Program-made: the position numbers and the translations under genes
Shown here: piece after piece, positions 8,305 to 17,202 of the stretch
How the letters are laid out: each line of letters opens with the position of its first letter
Numbering within the stretch: position 1 is the stretch's first letter
The notes under the pieces: generated by a model
What the model was told of the DNA's origin: nothing
The model's database searches: none
Seen by the model: only the letters and a program-made list of their open reading frames with translations
Assembly: GCF_023502395.1 (NCBI RefSeq)
Contig: NZ_JAMFMB010000033.1
Span: 1-42,431, forward strand
Direction: 5' to 3'
DNA: 42,431 bases
DNA from: Ruegeria spongiae
GTDB taxonomy: Bacteria; Pseudomonadota; Alphaproteobacteria; Rhodobacterales; Rhodobacteraceae

Positions 8305-9078
8305 TCAGCCCGCAGGCCGGGTCGCCACATAGATCGCATCCCCCCGCATGGTGGCGTATTGCGCCGCCATCTCGCCATCGGCGGTGATCACGTCCAGATC
8401 GAAACCGGCGGCGCGGATACGGTCGGCAAGATCGGCACCGAAAATGCGCACATGGTCGTACTGGCCGAAATGCAGATGCTGTTCGGCGCTGCCGCGAATG
8501 GCGGGGTTTTCATAGCTTGTTCCCCACGCGGGGATGACCGGCGTGGTCAGGATGGCGAAACCGCCCGGGCGCAGCACCCGCCGCAGTTCGGGCAGCGCTT
8601 TGCTGTCATTCACATGTTCCAGCACGTGGTTGGCCATGATCGTGTCGATGCAGCTCTCCTCCAGCGCCAGATCCTCCATGTTCAGTTCCAGATCGGCCCG
8701 GCCCGGTTCGATATCGGCGGTCTGGTACTGGTCGCATTTCGGTTTCAACTCACGGGTCAGCACCGGTTCCGGTGCAAAATGTAGGAACCGGCCAAAGCGC
8801 TGGCAGCGCGCGTCACCATCCATCCACAGTTTCAGGAAACGGTGACGCTCGCGCGAATGGCAATCGGGGCATTCCGAGGAAAACCGCATCGCATCCGAGC
8901 CGAAGATCGGATCGAACTGTCCCTGATAGCCGCAAAGCGGGCAATGGAAGGCGTGGATCTCATCCGCCGGGCGCGCCCGTTCGGCCAGCGTTTTGGCCAG
9001 GCGCTGCATGTCATAGGGTCTGAGATTGGTGGTGATGGCCTCTGCCGTGCGCCGGGCCAGCTTGCTTAAAATCTTCAT
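8305..9078 (-). CDS. Zinc-ribbon class I methyltransferase
   Basis: This 257-residue protein combines an N-terminal zinc ribbon (CPLCG and CPDC, near residues 46-74) with a SAM-dependent methyltransferase domain. The motif region ANHVLEHVNDS and LRRVLRPGG near 148-172 is typical of the Methyltransf_11 group. The usual glycine-rich motif I is replaced by LHFAPEPVL, a form seen in this polysaccharide-linked subgroup as far as I recall. It probably adds an O-methyl group to a sugar of the EPS. It lies 68 bp behind the GT4 gene on the same strand and is likely co-transcribed with it. The ATG start has a purine-rich stretch before it. Confidence 0.88.
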   Translation of the reverse strand: MKILSKLARRTAEAITTNLRPYDMQRLAKTLAERARPADEIHAFHCPLCGYQGQFDPIFGSDAMRFSSECPDCHSRERHRFLKLWMDGDARCQRFGRFLHFAPEPVLTRELKPKCDQYQTADIEPGRADLELNMEDLALEESCIDTIMANHVLEHVNDSKALPELRRVLRPGGFAILTTPVIPAWGTSYENPAIRGSAEQHLHFGQYDHVRIFGADLADRIRAAGFDLDVITADGEMAAQYATMRGDAIYVATRPAG

Positions 9079-9146
9079 ACTCTCTCATACCTCTTAAAAT
9101 CGGTCTCTAAGCTCTACTCTCATGGTTTTCTCATGCCATGTCCGTT

Positions 9147-10316
9147 TCACCCGGTCGTCGGCGCAAGTTTTGGCAGGATCTGCTCACTCATGAATCCGGT
9201 CAGCTTACGGGCATAGGCCTCGGGGCTGAATTCCCGGCGCACTCGGTCCTGCGCGGCCTCGGCAAGGCGCGCGCGCAGCGCCGGATCGGAGAGCAGCGTG
9301 CCGATGCCGCGCGCCATGTCTGCGGCTTCGGGTGCAACCAGTATCGAGATTTCGTCATCCAGCACCTGTGTATGGGTGGGCAGGCGGGTGGCCAGCAGCG
9401 GGCTGCCGCTGTCGAGATAGGAATAGACTTTCATCGGCGTATTGCGCCCCTGCGTGCGGGGCGAGACCACGATCGAGGCCTGGGCCAGATATTCACCGAT
9501 ACGCTCGACCGGGCGCGGGCCCAGCAGCGACACCTGATCGGCCACACCCAGCTGCTCGGCCAGGGCGCGATGCTCGGCCACGTGGGTCTCGGACCCGCCG
9601 ATGATCACCAACCGCGCGTGATGCCCGTCAGAGATTGCCCGGGCAAACCCCTCGATCAGCAGACCAACCCCCTGATAGCTTTCCAGGTTGCCGATATACA
9701 TCACCACCGGTTCGTCAAAGCTGCAATCCTCCGGCGCGGCTTCGGGCAGAGCCTCGGTGACCAGGGTCACATCCTCGAGCGTCTGCACCGGCAGGCCCGG
9801 CGCATACCCCTCGACCAGATCCTGCAGCGCGCGGCAGCAGGTGATGGCGCCGATGCTGCCACGTGCGGCCCGCGCCTCGGCCCCTTCCAGCAGGCGCCGC
9901 AGCCAGCCGGGCAGATCGAATTTGTCATCCATCTGCTCGGGGATTGAGCTGTCCACGTCATAAAGATAAGGCACCCGGAAAAATGGCTTGAGCATCAGCG
10001 CGATAAAGGCCGCCTCTTCGACGGCGATCACCAGATCGTATTTACCGCGCAGCATCCGCCAGGCTGCCATCGGCAGCATCACCGCGTCGCAGATCACTTT
10101 CTTCAGCGAAAAGCCCGGGGGCATGTTCCGGGTGCCCGGCAGGGCAGGGAGCCGGTGCAGTCGGACCCGTTCAATTCCCGGATCGGTGCCCTCGGCATAG
10201 ACCAGCACGTCGCAGTCATGCCCCTCGACCGAAAGCACCTGCAGCAATGCGCGTACCGCGATCGGAGTGCCGCGGGGCACAAAGAAGGGCTGCGGCGCCA
10301 AAACCAGGACCCGCAT
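9147..10316 (-). CDS. Glycosyltransferase family 4
   Basis: This is a 389-residue GT-B enzyme of the retaining GT4 group. The N-terminal domain begins with a Rossmann strand and a glycine/proline turn (MRVLVLAPQPFFVPRGTPIA). The C-terminal nucleotide-sugar domain starts near VVMYIGNLESYQGV. It continues with RLVIIGGSETH, VSLLGPRP and SPRTQGRNTPMKVYSYL, the region that usually carries the donor-binding Glu motif. That motif is not in the canonical E-x7-E form here. No membrane segments are seen. It is the first gene of a minus-strand pair with the methyltransferase and is divergent from the flippase across a 386-bp region. The sugar is unknown. Confidence 0.92.
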   Translation of the reverse strand: MRVLVLAPQPFFVPRGTPIAVRALLQVLSVEGHDCDVLVYAEGTDPGIERVRLHRLPALPGTRNMPPGFSLKKVICDAVMLPMAAWRMLRGKYDLVIAVEEAAFIALMLKPFFRVPYLYDVDSSIPEQMDDKFDLPGWLRRLLEGAEARAARGSIGAITCCRALQDLVEGYAPGLPVQTLEDVTLVTEALPEAAPEDCSFDEPVVMYIGNLESYQGVGLLIEGFARAISDGHHARLVIIGGSETHVAEHRALAEQLGVADQVSLLGPRPVERIGEYLAQASIVVSPRTQGRNTPMKVYSYLDSGSPLLATRLPTHTQVLDDEISILVAPEAADMARGIGTLLSDPALRARLAEAAQDRVRREFSPEAYARKLTGFMSEQILPKLAPTTG

Positions 10317-10702
10317 GACTCAGCCTTCCGCCCAGGCCAGGCGTGCCACCGGTATCCCGAGGACGTCGGCACGGTTTGTTCCCGCCGCAGCCCACATCCT
10401 GGCAATGAGGAGATGCGTATCGCCTGCAATCATGCTTTTCACTCAAATCAGTCTGGCGACAAGCTAGTGCGGAATTGTGACAAAAGAAAGCCGCAGGCCG
10501 CACTCGCTCCGGGCTTGATGCCGGTCCGGCATTGGTGTGTAGTCGGACCGGTTCCTTATTTCCGTTTTGCGGAAGGCCTTTTCATTTGTCCGGATTGCCG
10601 GAGACGCGCTGTTTGAGCAGAAAGGCAGCATTTCCACATGTTCGCGACTTGCATGAGAGGCCCTGATGACGATGGGCCGTATCGGAATCTGGGCGGCGGA
10701 TA
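10317..10702. other. Divergent promoter region of GT4 and flippase
   Basis: This 386-bp gap separates the minus-strand GT4 from the plus-strand flippase. It holds the inverted repeat at 10521-10551, listed separately. Short open frames cross it, but none has a ribosome site or protein-like composition. No clear -35/-10 pair could be picked by eye. Confidence 0.4.
10521..10551. promoter_or_regulatory. 8-bp-arm inverted repeat in a divergent promoter region
   Basis: CCGGTCCG and CGGACCGG are exact inverted repeats with a 15-base spacer. The element lies roughly midway between the two divergent gene starts. The arms are themselves nearly symmetric. An operator or a hairpin are both possible. 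Confidence 0.4.
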
Positions 10703-12115
10703 ATGGGCAAGCGCTTTCTTGCAAGTGCCGGGGCGTTGAGTGGGGCTCGTCTGCTGACTGCTCTGTCGCAACTGCTGGTCCTGCCGATCATCGCCCGGTA
10801 TCTGACAGCCGAGGAGTTCGGGCTGGTGGCGCTGGCAATGACGCTGGTTCTTTTCGCCCAACTGTTCAGCGACGCGGGGCTGAGCAGGTCTCTCATACGG
10901 CAGGAACAATACCATCCAGAGGAATGGAGCGCGGTCTTTTGGTTGCTCTTCGGTATCGGGCTGGGGTTGGCGCTGATCGCGCTGGCCATCGCTCCGGTCT
11001 GGGCCTGGGTGTTCGAGGCGCCGGAACTGTTCGGGATGGTCGCCGCCCTGTCCGTGACCCCCATGTTCCTGTCCCTGGCCGCAGTGCCCAATGCGCGGCT
11101 GGAGCGTGAAAACCGTTTTGGAACGCTGGCGCTGATCCGAGCAGGGGCGGCGCTGGCCGGCATGATGGCTGCTGCGGCCCTGGCGCTGGCCGGGGCCGGT
11201 GTCTGGGCGATGGTGGTTCAACAGATTCTGCTGACGGTGATCCAATGCGGCGCAGGCTTGGCGTTCAGCGGGTTTCGCCCGATGTTGCCTCGATGGCAGT
11301 CGCAGCTGAGCAATCATTTGATCTTTGCCCGAGATTCCCTGGGAGCTTCGTTGCTGCAAACCACGCAGCGGCAGGTGCCGATGATGCTGATCGGGCATCA
11401 TCTCGGTCCGGCGTCGCTGGGGCTGTTCTCGATGACGTCCCGGCTGCTCAACCAGCCCAGCATGGCGTTGTCCGGGCCGATGGCGCAGGTTGTCTATGTG
11501 CGCATGGCCGCAGCACAAGGAGATGACGGACAGCTTGGCGCGCTTTATGTCGGCAGCATCCGCCTGCTGGCCTTGGCGATATTTCCGCCTATGGCGGTTC
11601 TGGCCGGGGCCGGAGGGGATCTGTTCGCGCTGTTGCTTTCCGAACCCTGGCGCAAGGTCGGGTTTCTGTTTGCATTGGCTGCACCGGGCTTTGCTCTGGA
11701 AGCGGCTGTGGCAACAGCCGGGGTGATGTTTCAGGCAGTCGGGCGCACCGGTCTGCGGCTACGCATGATCGTCGAACGCACCGTATTGCGGCTTGTGACG
11801 CTGGCGCTGGCAGTTCCGTTCGGCATCGAGGCCGTGGCGCTGGCAATTACCCTGTTTGTTTTTGCCTATACGCCCCGCTATTGGGCCTTTGCGCACCGCG
11901 CAGTGCCCTTTGATCGCCGCGCCGCCCTGAGCGCTCTGGGAATGACGACGGGGATTTCGGTCGTCACTTGGGGGGCAATGTATTTATTGGCCCGGCAAGG
12001 CGGCGATTGGGCCACGCTGGGTTGGGCGGTCGTGATTCTGGCCGCAAGTTGGGCGGCGGCGGCGGCAATACAATGGTCGCGCCTGCGGGCCAGTCTCGCC
12101 ACATTTGGCCGGTAG
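10703..12115 (+). CDS. Wzx/ExoT-type polysaccharide flippase
   Basis: This 470-residue protein is hydrophobic along nearly its full length, with about 12-14 predicted membrane segments. It has the plan of the Polysacc_synt (MOP/MATE-like) family. The N-terminus (GARLLTALSQLLVLPIIARYLTAEEFGLVALA) and the mid-protein RQVPMMLIGHHLGPASLGLF are typical of the WzxC/ExoT branch. It should move the lipid-linked repeat unit from the inner to the outer face of the inner membrane, where a polymerase would act. The only such flippase in the window lies here, directly before the secreted glycanase gene. No Wzy polymerase is found nearby. The ATG start at 10703 fits the first membrane helix. Confidence 0.93.
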   Translation: MGKRFLASAGALSGARLLTALSQLLVLPIIARYLTAEEFGLVALAMTLVLFAQLFSDAGLSRSLIRQEQYHPEEWSAVFWLLFGIGLGLALIALAIAPVWAWVFEAPELFGMVAALSVTPMFLSLAAVPNARLERENRFGTLALIRAGAALAGMMAAAALALAGAGVWAMVVQQILLTVIQCGAGLAFSGFRPMLPRWQSQLSNHLIFARDSLGASLLQTTQRQVPMMLIGHHLGPASLGLFSMTSRLLNQPSMALSGPMAQVVYVRMAAAQGDDGQLGALYVGSIRLLALAIFPPMAVLAGAGGDLFALLLSEPWRKVGFLFALAAPGFALEAAVATAGVMFQAVGRTGLRLRMIVERTVLRLVTLALAVPFGIEAVALAITLFVFAYTPRYWAFAHRAVPFDRRAALSALGMTTGISVVTWGAMYLLARQGGDWATLGWAVVILAASWAAAAAIQWSRLRASLATFGR

Positions 12116-12445
12116 AAATATCTGGTCTGCCCGTCGACCCCGCAGTGCCGAGTGCAGGCTGCGAAACAATTGCGCGCGCGCGAACAAATTGGTGCCACTC
12201 TCCGAACGAACGCGGTTGCAGGTGGCATCGTGGATATGACGAAAGTGTATTTCCCTTGCGCGTCCGGCCCTCCTTTTAGTACAGTTCCCGCACGTAGTAG
12301 GGGGTACTGCTCGAAAGACGACCCGTGTATCGGAACGAAAGTCGGCGGGGGTCGGCTTGGGGCCGAGTATGTGTTTGGGGGGCGGATATTAGAATCCGCA
12401 AGTTTTCGAGCATTAGAGTTAATTGGTGTTGAGTGGGGGTTTGTT
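12116..12445. other. Leader/promoter region of the GH16-SGNH-RTX gene
   Basis: This 330-bp stretch is open in the frame of the gene that follows, but its translation lacks protein character. Its last third is AT-rich (near 12385-12450), unlike the neighbouring genes. It probably carries the promoter and leader of the large secreted enzyme. An in-frame ATG at 12236 is the main alternative start. Confidence 0.45.
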
Positions 12446-15400
12446 TTGCTTAACGAAACGTTTGATCAGCTTGATGAAGCTGAATTGTGGTATGTCTCCG
12501 ATTTCACGGTGGCGGCCAGTTGGAACCAGACTGCCTGGAATCCCGACTATCTTCTGACGCCGCCCGGCGAGGTGGTGCTGACCTTGGACGGCACCGATAC
12601 CGACGGCAAGGATTTCACCGGATCTGAACTGCAGTCAAAGGCCCTTTACAGCTATGGCAGCTACGAGGTCGACATGGTTGCCTCGGGTGATTCCGGGGTT
12701 GTTTCGTCTTTCTTCCTGTTCAGCAACACCTTCTTCGGTGCCGCCCGGCATAACGAGATCGATTTCGAGTTTCTGGGCAATGACACCACCAAGGTGAATA
12801 TCAATTACTATTACGGCAACGAGAAACTGGGCGACAATGGCTCTGTCCAGATCGACCTGGGTTTTGATGCTGCCGATGCGATGCATACCTATCGCATTGA
12901 CTGGCATCCCGACGGCATCCGCTGGTACGCCGATGACGTGCTGCTTTACGAGGTGGTCGAAGAGACCGCACCGCTGCCGATCCCGGACGAGCCCATGAGG
13001 ATCTACATGAGCGTCTGGAGCGGCGGCGACGGGTTGCAGCACTGGCACGGGCCCATCGCCCCGGATGTCGACACGCAGGCGCGCTATTCAGAAGTGAACT
13101 TTACCCCCTATGTGCCCGAGGCACCCACCGATGGCAGCGGCGCGATTTCCTTTGCCGGCGAGGATGACGCCTATGTGATCAATCTGGCCGATGGCAGCTT
13201 TTCCCAGGCGGCGAAGGTTATGGCGACCGGAGACTCGCTCACGGTCGGCCGTGTCGATCAGAACGATCCCGACGATCCGGAAGAGGCATTCGACGGCTAT
13301 CGTATGGACCTGTTCGACCTCATCGTCGAGGGTGGTGGATGGATCGACTATGTGGGCGGGCTGCAGAACGGTCCTGCCGACATGATGGACCGCGACCATG
13401 CAGCCGTGAGCGGCGTCAAGCTGCGCACCATGGTCCTCAACAATGACCGCAGCGATGCGGATCTGTCAGTCAACCTGTCGGCCAATTCACCCGACATCGT
13501 GCTGCTGATGGCCGGCACCAATGATTTCAACGCAAATCTCTTCACCAACAACCAACTGCCCCCTCTGCTGGAAAACATGCAGAAGGCGGTTGATCAATTC
13601 TATGCCTATGCCGGCAATGCCAGCAAATATCTGGTTGTGTCGACACTTGCCCCCAAGGTGCGGGGCATCCCCGAGGAATATGCCTCTTTCATCAATGAAG
13701 GCTATTCGACCGTGGGCGGCACCCCGGTGCTCGGCGATGTTGGAAACGGGACGTATGTGCCGGGGCTGCGCGCGCTGATCACTGCGTTACAAGCCGAGCA
13801 TCCGACGCTGATCCTGTTCGACAACCCGGTCGGGGTCGACGGTCTGACGAGTGACGACGTGCATTTCAGCAATGAAGCCTATGCCGAATATGCTGCGGAC
13901 ATGTATAATCTGCTGCTGACGCAGATCGGCCAACAGGCCGGCACGTTCGGAGCGTTGGCGGGGACGCTGCCGGTGGCCAGTGATGTGACCGGCGGTAATG
14001 CCGGTGACCGTATCACCGGTGACGGGGCGGCCAATGTCATCATCGGCGGCGGCGGGGCCGATTATCTTACCGGCGGCGCCGAAGCGGACACGTTCGGCTA
14101 TGGCAGCGCGTCTCTGGACGGCAAGCGCGATTACATCTCGGATTTCTCGATCGCCGAGGGTGACACGCTGGATCTGTCCGGGGTCGTCGCGCATTACGGC
14201 TGGACCTTGGCCGAGTTCCAAGCTGCCGTCAGGATCACCGAGGATGTCTCTGGTGCGGAACTGGCGGTCGACACCCCGTCCGGGCTTGTGCCGCTGGTCT
14301 ACATTGCCAATATCTCTGCGGCGGAACTTGCGAATGTTCTGAATGTCGATCTGACGGATACGTCGGCGGATGCGGACGGCAATCTGGCCGTCACTGCGCC
14401 GGATGTCGCGATTTCGGCAGACGAGGTCACGGCCGTGACCTTCAACGTCACCGGCATCGATGCCGACGCCACGGCTGTGGTCGAGGTGAGCGACGGCATC
14501 AACACCGTCACCTCAGCGCCGCTGGCTGCGGATGGCAGCGTGATACTGGACCTGAGCAGCCTGGCCGATGGCAATCTGACGGTCTCGGTGACGGCATCCG
14601 ATGACGACGGCAACACCGCTGCCGTGTCCGGTCCGAACCTGATACTGACCACTGCGGGCGGGGCTCTGCCCACGCTGAGCGGAACCAGCGGCAGGGACAC
14701 GCTGACCGATGGTGATGGCGCGACCGAGATCCTGGGCCTGGGGGACCGCGACACGCTGTTTGGCAATGGCGGCAACGACATCCTTGATGGCGGCGCCGAG
14801 GTCGACAAGCTTTATGGCGGGACAGGGGCGGACGTGTTTCGCTTCACGCCCGATAGCCTGGATGGCAAGAGCGACGTTCTGTACGATCTCTCGATTGCCG
14901 AAGGTGACAAGATCGATGTGTCGCAGATCGGGGCGTTTTACGGCTGGGATGCCGGACAAACGCTGGGTGCGCTGACTTTTCAGAATATCAAAGTCGGCAC
15001 GAAAATCACCATTGCAACCCCGGATGGCACCTACAATCTGGCGACTGTTCTCGGGCTGTCCGCAGCCGAACTTCAGGCGGCGGATATCCTGATCCTGGAA
15101 GCCGGGCCGCCGCCCGATACCGGCGACGATGACGGCAATCTGGCGCTCATCATCCCGGACACCGAGATCGACGCCAGCGAGGTGGGGACGGTCCAGGTCG
15201 ATGTGACCGGCATCGACGCTGACGCCACAGCCGTAGTGACGCTCAGCGCCGGCGGCACCGATCTGACACAGAACATCAGTGCCGACGGGACGCTGTTCTT
15301 CGATCTGAGCAGCCTGCCGGATGGCCCGGTGAGCAGCTCGGTGGTCGCCACCGATGGCAGCGGCAATGCAAGTGCGGTATCGGGCTCGACCCTGACGCTG

Positions 15401-16156
15401 GACACCGCTCCGGACCTGTCGGCGGACGAGGACGGAAATCTTGCGGTTACTGCGCCGGATACCGACATCACGGCGCTCGAGATCGGTTCAGTGACCTTCA
15501 ACGTCACCGGCATCGATGCCGACGCCACCGCGGTGGTCGAGGTGAGCGACGGCAGCAACACCGTCACCTCAGCGCCGCTGGCTGCGGATGGCAGCGTGAT
15601 ACTGGACCTGAGCAGCCTGGCCGATGGCAATCTGACGGTCTCGGTGACGGCATCCGATGACGACGGCAACACCGCTGCCGTGAACGGTCCGAATCTGACG
15701 CTTGATTCCACCATCGTGGTGGTGCCCACGCTGAGCGGAACCAGCGGCAGGGACACGCTGACCGATGGTGATGGCGCGACCGAGATCCTGGGCCTGGGGG
15801 ACCGCGACACGCTGTTTGGCAATGGCGGCAACGACATCCTTGATGGTGGCGCCGAGGTCGACAAGCTTTATGGCGGGACAGGGGCGGACGTGTTTCGCTT
15901 CACGCCCGCGTCCCTGGATGACAAGAGCGACGTTCTGTACGATCTCTCGATTGCCGAAGGTGACAAGATCGATGTGTCGCAGATCGGGGCGTTTTACGGC
16001 TGGGATGATACAGAAACGCTGGATGCGCTGCGCCTTCAGAATATCAAGATCGGCACGAAAATCACCGTTGAAACCCCGGATGGCGACTACCGTATCGCGA
16101 CGGTTCTCGACCTGTCCGCAGCCGAACTTCAGGCGGGGGATGTTTTCATCCTTTGA
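12446..16156 (+). CDS. Secreted GH16 glycanase - SGNH esterase - RTX protein (ExsH-like)
   Basis: This modular exoenzyme has about 1236 residues. From the chosen start, residues 5-215 are a GH16 domain with HNEIDFEFLG from residue 102 (Glu104 nucleophile, Asp106, Glu108 acid/base). Residues 255-490 are an SGNH/GDSL hydrolase with GDS (Ser264), GTND (Asn359) and the Asp-x-x-His block (Asp470, His473). The rest holds serralysin-like RTX calcium repeats (GGNGGNDILDGG-type) alternating with Ig-like/cadherin-like domains (TFNVTGIDADATAVV). The tail AGDVFIL resembles a type I secretion signal, and there is no Sec signal peptide. The glycanase part matches ExsH. The esterase part suggests that acyl groups are removed before chain cleavage. 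I picked the TTG at 12446, after a GAGTGGGGG site; ATG 12236 and the frame start at 12152 are alternatives. Confidence 0.9.
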   Translation: MLNETFDQLDEAELWYVSDFTVAASWNQTAWNPDYLLTPPGEVVLTLDGTDTDGKDFTGSELQSKALYSYGSYEVDMVASGDSGVVSSFFLFSNTFFGAARHNEIDFEFLGNDTTKVNINYYYGNEKLGDNGSVQIDLGFDAADAMHTYRIDWHPDGIRWYADDVLLYEVVEETAPLPIPDEPMRIYMSVWSGGDGLQHWHGPIAPDVDTQARYSEVNFTPYVPEAPTDGSGAISFAGEDDAYVINLADGSFSQAAKVMATGDSLTVGRVDQNDPDDPEEAFDGYRMDLFDLIVEGGGWIDYVGGLQNGPADMMDRDHAAVSGVKLRTMVLNNDRSDADLSVNLSANSPDIVLLMAGTNDFNANLFTNNQLPPLLENMQKAVDQFYAYAGNASKYLVVSTLAPKVRGIPEEYASFINEGYSTVGGTPVLGDVGNGTYVPGLRALITALQAEHPTLILFDNPVGVDGLTSDDVHFSNEAYAEYAADMYNLLLTQIGQQAGTFGALAGTLPVASDVTGGNAGDRITGDGAANVIIGGGGADYLTGGAEADTFGYGSASLDGKRDYISDFSIAEGDTLDLSGVVAHYGWTLAEFQAAVRITEDVSGAELAVDTPSGLVPLVYIANISAAELANVLNVDLTDTSADADGNLAVTAPDVAISADEVTAVTFNVTGIDADATAVVEVSDGINTVTSAPLAADGSVILDLSSLADGNLTVSVTASDDDGNTAAVSGPNLILTTAGGALPTLSGTSGRDTLTDGDGATEILGLGDRDTLFGNGGNDILDGGAEVDKLYGGTGADVFRFTPDSLDGKSDVLYDLSIAEGDKIDVSQIGAFYGWDAGQTLGALTFQNIKVGTKITIATPDGTYNLATVLGLSAAELQAADILILEAGPPPDTGDDDGNLALIIPDTEIDASEVGTVQVDVTGIDADATAVVTLSAGGTDLTQNISADGTLFFDLSSLPDGPVSSSVVATDGSGNASAVSGSTLTLDTAPDLSADEDGNLAVTAPDTDITALEIGSVTFNVTGIDADATAVVEVSDGSNTVTSAPLAADGSVILDLSSLADGNLTVSVTASDDDGNTAAVNGPNLTLDSTIVVVPTLSGTSGRDTLTDGDGATEILGLGDRDTLFGNGGNDILDGGAEVDKLYGGTGADVFRFTPASLDDKSDVLYDLSIAEGDKIDVSQIGAFYGWDDTETLDALRLQNIKIGTKITVETPDGDYRIATVLDLSAAELQAGDVFIL
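14435..14951 (+). repeat. Near-identical internal duplication, copy 1
   Basis: This block within the RTX part of the GH16-SGNH-RTX gene is almost identical in DNA to 15491-16007, a fixed offset of 1056 bp (352 codons). It encodes one Ig-like domain plus one RTX calcium-binding block. Synonymous sites are also conserved, which points to recent duplication or gene conversion rather than protein selection alone. Confidence 0.85.
15491..16007 (+). repeat. Near-identical internal duplication, copy 2
   Basis: This is the second copy of the Ig-like plus RTX module, offset by 1056 bp from copy 1. Only scattered substitutions are seen. Divergence rises sharply at the 3' end, where the last approximately 150 bp of the gene match the first copy less well. 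A more diverged Ig-like repeat lies between the two copies (about 15130-15410). Confidence 0.85.
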
Positions 16157-17202
16157 GGGCAACATACGGTGGCGCGTGAACGGGTCCCCGTTACGGCCAA
16201 CCGTTTAGCGATCCACACAAGGTCTCCGTCCGTCATAATTGGCGGGCGGAACTTGTCATCGTGCCTGCTCGACGCCGTTGAAACGATCCAGATCGGTGCA
16301 AGACACAACCAGCCGACGATTTCCTGTGCCGCTCTTCCAAACGGCCCCGGTATCTGAAGGCGGCGCTTCCAGGCGTGCACTGACGAGTGTGGTTGATGCT
16401 TGAAAGCCTGCCGGCGGCACGGTTTTGGAGCGTGGGGATGATGACCTCAAGCGGCGGCCTGTTGGCACACATCAAGATGCAGCGAAACATGCCAGACAGA
16501 ACCTGTTGGACCAACTGGGTTGACGCTTTGTGTTCTCCGACGCGCCGTTCAGACACCAGGGATGGAACGGTCCGGCCCCGGGGGCGATATCCGGTGATCG
16601 AGGCGTCGCTCAGCGCGCGCCGCTCCGCTCGAAATGACGGGGCGTCAAATTCCGACCGCGTTGGATAACCCCGCCCTCCTGCCCGATCAGTGGTGCCGAA
16701 GCGGTGGGGACACAACGCTGCGTTAAGATTTCACGGCAGGCTGGAATCCGCTCAAAACAATGGTTTTATAGCCAAAAGAACAAAATTCCGCCACAGGATT
16801 GTACGTCAACAGGCGCAATTCTGCCGGGTTTTGCCGGGATTGTTGACCAACTACCGGAACTGATTTTAGGACGACGGAAAGGTTTTCACACTCACCACCG
16901 AAAGCCGAAGGTGAATCGAAGATAAATCAGAGCGGAGAAAGGGCCCAGAAAAGGGAGCAACGCAGGCACTTCTGTTTTAAACACCACCTTGTATCCGTTT
17001 AGTGAGTATCCCCCGTTTGACTCGGTCGCGAATAGTTGACCGGTCCGGTTTTGTTGTGTGCCTTCACAAGGGCTGTTGGCCTGCAGGTAGCTTTTCTTAT
17101 TTGGCGAACTGTCTCCGACCTGGCGAAACGCCGCGTTGATATGCGGATTTTTTGCAATGGATGCTCCGGCAGGATGGGCCGGACGAAGAAAAGGACGGTA
17201 AC
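16157..17202. other. Long gene-free region between the two RTX genes
   Basis: About 1.05 kb hold no gene that I can support. The first 580 bp are GC-rich with several overlapping open frames, none with a ribosome site or recognisable product; this part may be decayed coding DNA. From about 16740 to 17200 composition shifts to AT-richer, which suits a long promoter/leader for the G8-RTX gene. A small hairpin (AACGGG-TC-CCCGTT, 16179-16192) just after the stop at 16156 may help end transcription, but has no T-run. Confidence 0.5.

Noticed and set aside
10556-11518. 320-codon minus-strand open frame over the flippase start
   Set aside because: Gln/Arg/His-rich shadow of the flippase gene with no family resemblance.
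12152-12445. N-terminal extension of the GH16-SGNH-RTX protein
   Set aside because: The translation shows no signal peptide or domain, and part of it is AT-rich leader-like DNA; the GH16 fold begins soon after 12446.
16233-16715. Possible gene or transposase remnant on either strand
   Set aside because: No recognisable motif, no ribosome site and competing open frames in several phases; kept only as a gene-free region.
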